In this document: positions 6,233 to 6,858 of the stretch, in pieces | Position numbering within the stretch: the first letter of the stretch is position 1 | Layout: each line of letters starts with the position of its first letter | Assembly: GCA_022567775.1 (NCBI GenBank) | Contig: JADFGH010000122.1 | Location: 1-6,858 of the forward strand | Direction of reading: 5' to 3' | DNA from: Pseudomonadota bacterium | Lineage (GTDB): Bacteria > Pseudomonadota > Gammaproteobacteria > Steroidobacterales > Woeseiaceae | DNA: 6,858 nt | Notes under the pieces: model-generated | Told to the model about the DNA's origin: nothing | Seen by the model: the letters and a program-made list of their open reading frames with translations, nothing else | The model's database searches: none | Made by a program: the position numbers and the translations under genes

Positions 6233-6261
6233 AGTATAATTGCATCCTCTGATGATGCCTA
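6233..6261 (-). promoter_or_regulatory. Predicted sigma-70 promoter for queG-ppk2
   Basis: Minus strand -10 TATACT (6238-6233, five of six consensus bases) and -35 TAGGCA (6261-6256, four of six) are separated by 17 bp. Transcription would begin near 6226, upstream of the proposed TTG start at 6209 but downstream of the ATG at 6245. If this promoter is used, the longer QueG cannot be made from it. Confidence 0.5.
6235..6240 (+). promoter_or_regulatory. Consensus -10 box for nnr, overlapping the queG -10
   Basis: TATAAT on the plus strand is a perfect sigma-70 -10 hexamer 52 nt before the nnr ATG, giving a leader of roughly 45 nt. No good -35 lies at 16-18 bp (GCAGAT at 17 bp is poor), and there is no TGn extension. 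The box shares bases 6235-6238 with the minus-strand TATACT box, because AGTATAAT reads ATTATACT on the other strand. Confidence 0.45.
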
Positions 6262-6292
6262 AGTCCGAGCGCCCCTTGAGCGAAGTACGCCG

Positions 6293-6858
6293 ATGAATTT
6301 GCCTGCCGAAATCTATTCTGTGGAAAGCGTGCGCGCGATCGACCAGGTCGCGATCAACGATGCGGGGATCGGGGGCTATACGCTGATGACACGCGCGGCA
6401 GAGGCGGCGCTGGCTGAGGCACAGGAGCGATTTCCGGATGCCAGGCGCTGGCAGTTGATTTGCGGCGGCGGTAACAACGGCGGCGACGGCTACGTGCTTG
6501 CACGCCTGGCGGCGGCAAGGGGCATTGGCGTGTCTGTTCTTTCGATGTTATCGCCGGATTCGCTGCAAGGTGACGCGGCCATCGCCTTTCAGGATTTTGC
6601 CGCCGAGGGCGGTGCAGCCGGGACGTTTGAAGGATCACTCGACGCCGAGGCTGAGTTACTGGTTGATGCAGTATTGGGTAGCGGCCTGGAACGTGACCTT
6701 GAAGGCCGTTTCGCCGAGGTCATCGATGCCATTAACCGGCATCCTGCATCCGTTCTCGCGCTCGATATACCATCCGGACTGAATGCCGACTCAGGCAGAG
6801 TGATGGGTGTGGCCGTACAGGCAGACCTTCCGGTCACTTTCGTGGGTTTGAAGTCAGG
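6293..6858 (+). CDS. nnr: NAD(P)H-hydrate epimerase/dehydratase, N-terminal part (cut by window edge)
   Basis: Repairs NADHX and NADPHX: the N-terminal YjeF_N domain epimerises R and S hydrates, and the C-terminal domain dehydrates the S form with ADP; cytoplasmic. The 188 visible codons (MNLPAEIYSVESVRAIDQVA...) cover most of the epimerase domain. Motifs are LMTRAA (31-36, usually LMERAG, so a Thr replaces the common Glu), the nucleotide-binding loop GGGNNGGDGYVLAR (58-71), LVDAVLGSGL (123-132), LALDIPSGLNADSG (155-168) and VTFVGLKS at the edge. The frame stays open to base 6858. The dehydratase domain, if present as in E. coli (about 515 residues in all), lies beyond the window, so a single-domain protein is not excluded. 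GAAG at 6282-6285 is a weak ribosome site 7 nt before ATG. It is divergent from queG, as in E. coli, where tsaE follows. Confidence 0.94.
   Translation, partial: MNLPAEIYSVESVRAIDQVAINDAGIGGYTLMTRAAEAALAEAQERFPDARRWQLICGGGNNGGDGYVLARLAAARGIGVSVLSMLSPDSLQGDAAIAFQDFAAEGGAAGTFEGSLDAEAELLVDAVLGSGLERDLEGRFAEVIDAINRHPASVLALDIPSGLNADSGRVMGVAVQADLPVTFVGLKS

Noticed and set aside
6354..6837. Minus-strand open frames opposite nnr (6354-6638 and 6589-6837)
   Set aside because: They are out-of-frame shadows of a gene with clear Nnr motifs.
1..6858. CRISPR array, tRNA or rRNA genes, transposase genes, toxin-antitoxin or phage genes
   Set aside because: I looked for regular spaced repeats, clover-leaf sequences and such genes and saw none. 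All long gaps are accounted for.

Overview
The window looks like ordinary chromosomal DNA of a gammaproteobacterium with a mid-50s percent GC content (estimated by eye). Two neighbourhoods familiar from E. coli and relatives lie side by side: the end of a pcnB-folK-panB-panC cluster and the divergent queG | nnr pair. The protein sequences resemble gammaproteobacterial homologues along their whole length. I cannot name a genus.

Layout. Positions 1-4024 are a run of five forward genes: the 3' three quarters of pcnB (poly(A) polymerase I), folK (folate pathway pyrophosphokinase, overlapping pcnB by ATGA), a deoxynucleoside kinase, panB and panC (the first and last steps of pantothenate synthesis). 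Gaps are 47 nt or less and no terminator is visible between them, so they are probably one transcript. Positions 4025-4215 are non-coding. They hold a 22-bp perfect inverted repeat that fits a two-way terminator, and a pair of REP-like sequences with GTAG heads. Positions 4216-6209 (or 6245) are two reverse genes, queG followed 14 nt later by a PPK2-family polyphosphate kinase, which converge on panC. Positions 6210-6292 are a divergent control region in which near-consensus -10 boxes overlap on the two strands. From 6293 to the right edge runs the 5' part of nnr, cut by the window end.

How the genes work together. FolK supplies the activated pterin for folate. PanB uses methylenetetrahydrofolate as its one-carbon donor, and PanC then makes pantothenate, so folK-panB-panC forms a folate-to-coenzyme-A line. 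The kinase in the middle salvages deoxynucleosides. PPK2 phosphorylates nucleotides with polyphosphate, QueG finishes queuosine in tRNA, and Nnr repairs hydrated NAD(P)H. panD, the source of beta-alanine for PanC, is not next to panC.

I found no previously undescribed system. The points most worth a second look are: folK and the deoxynucleoside kinase lie in one reading frame with a single stop codon between them; the long palindrome and REP-like pair; the overlapping divergent promoter, which also argues for a shorter QueG starting at TTG; and the queG-ppk2 pairing.
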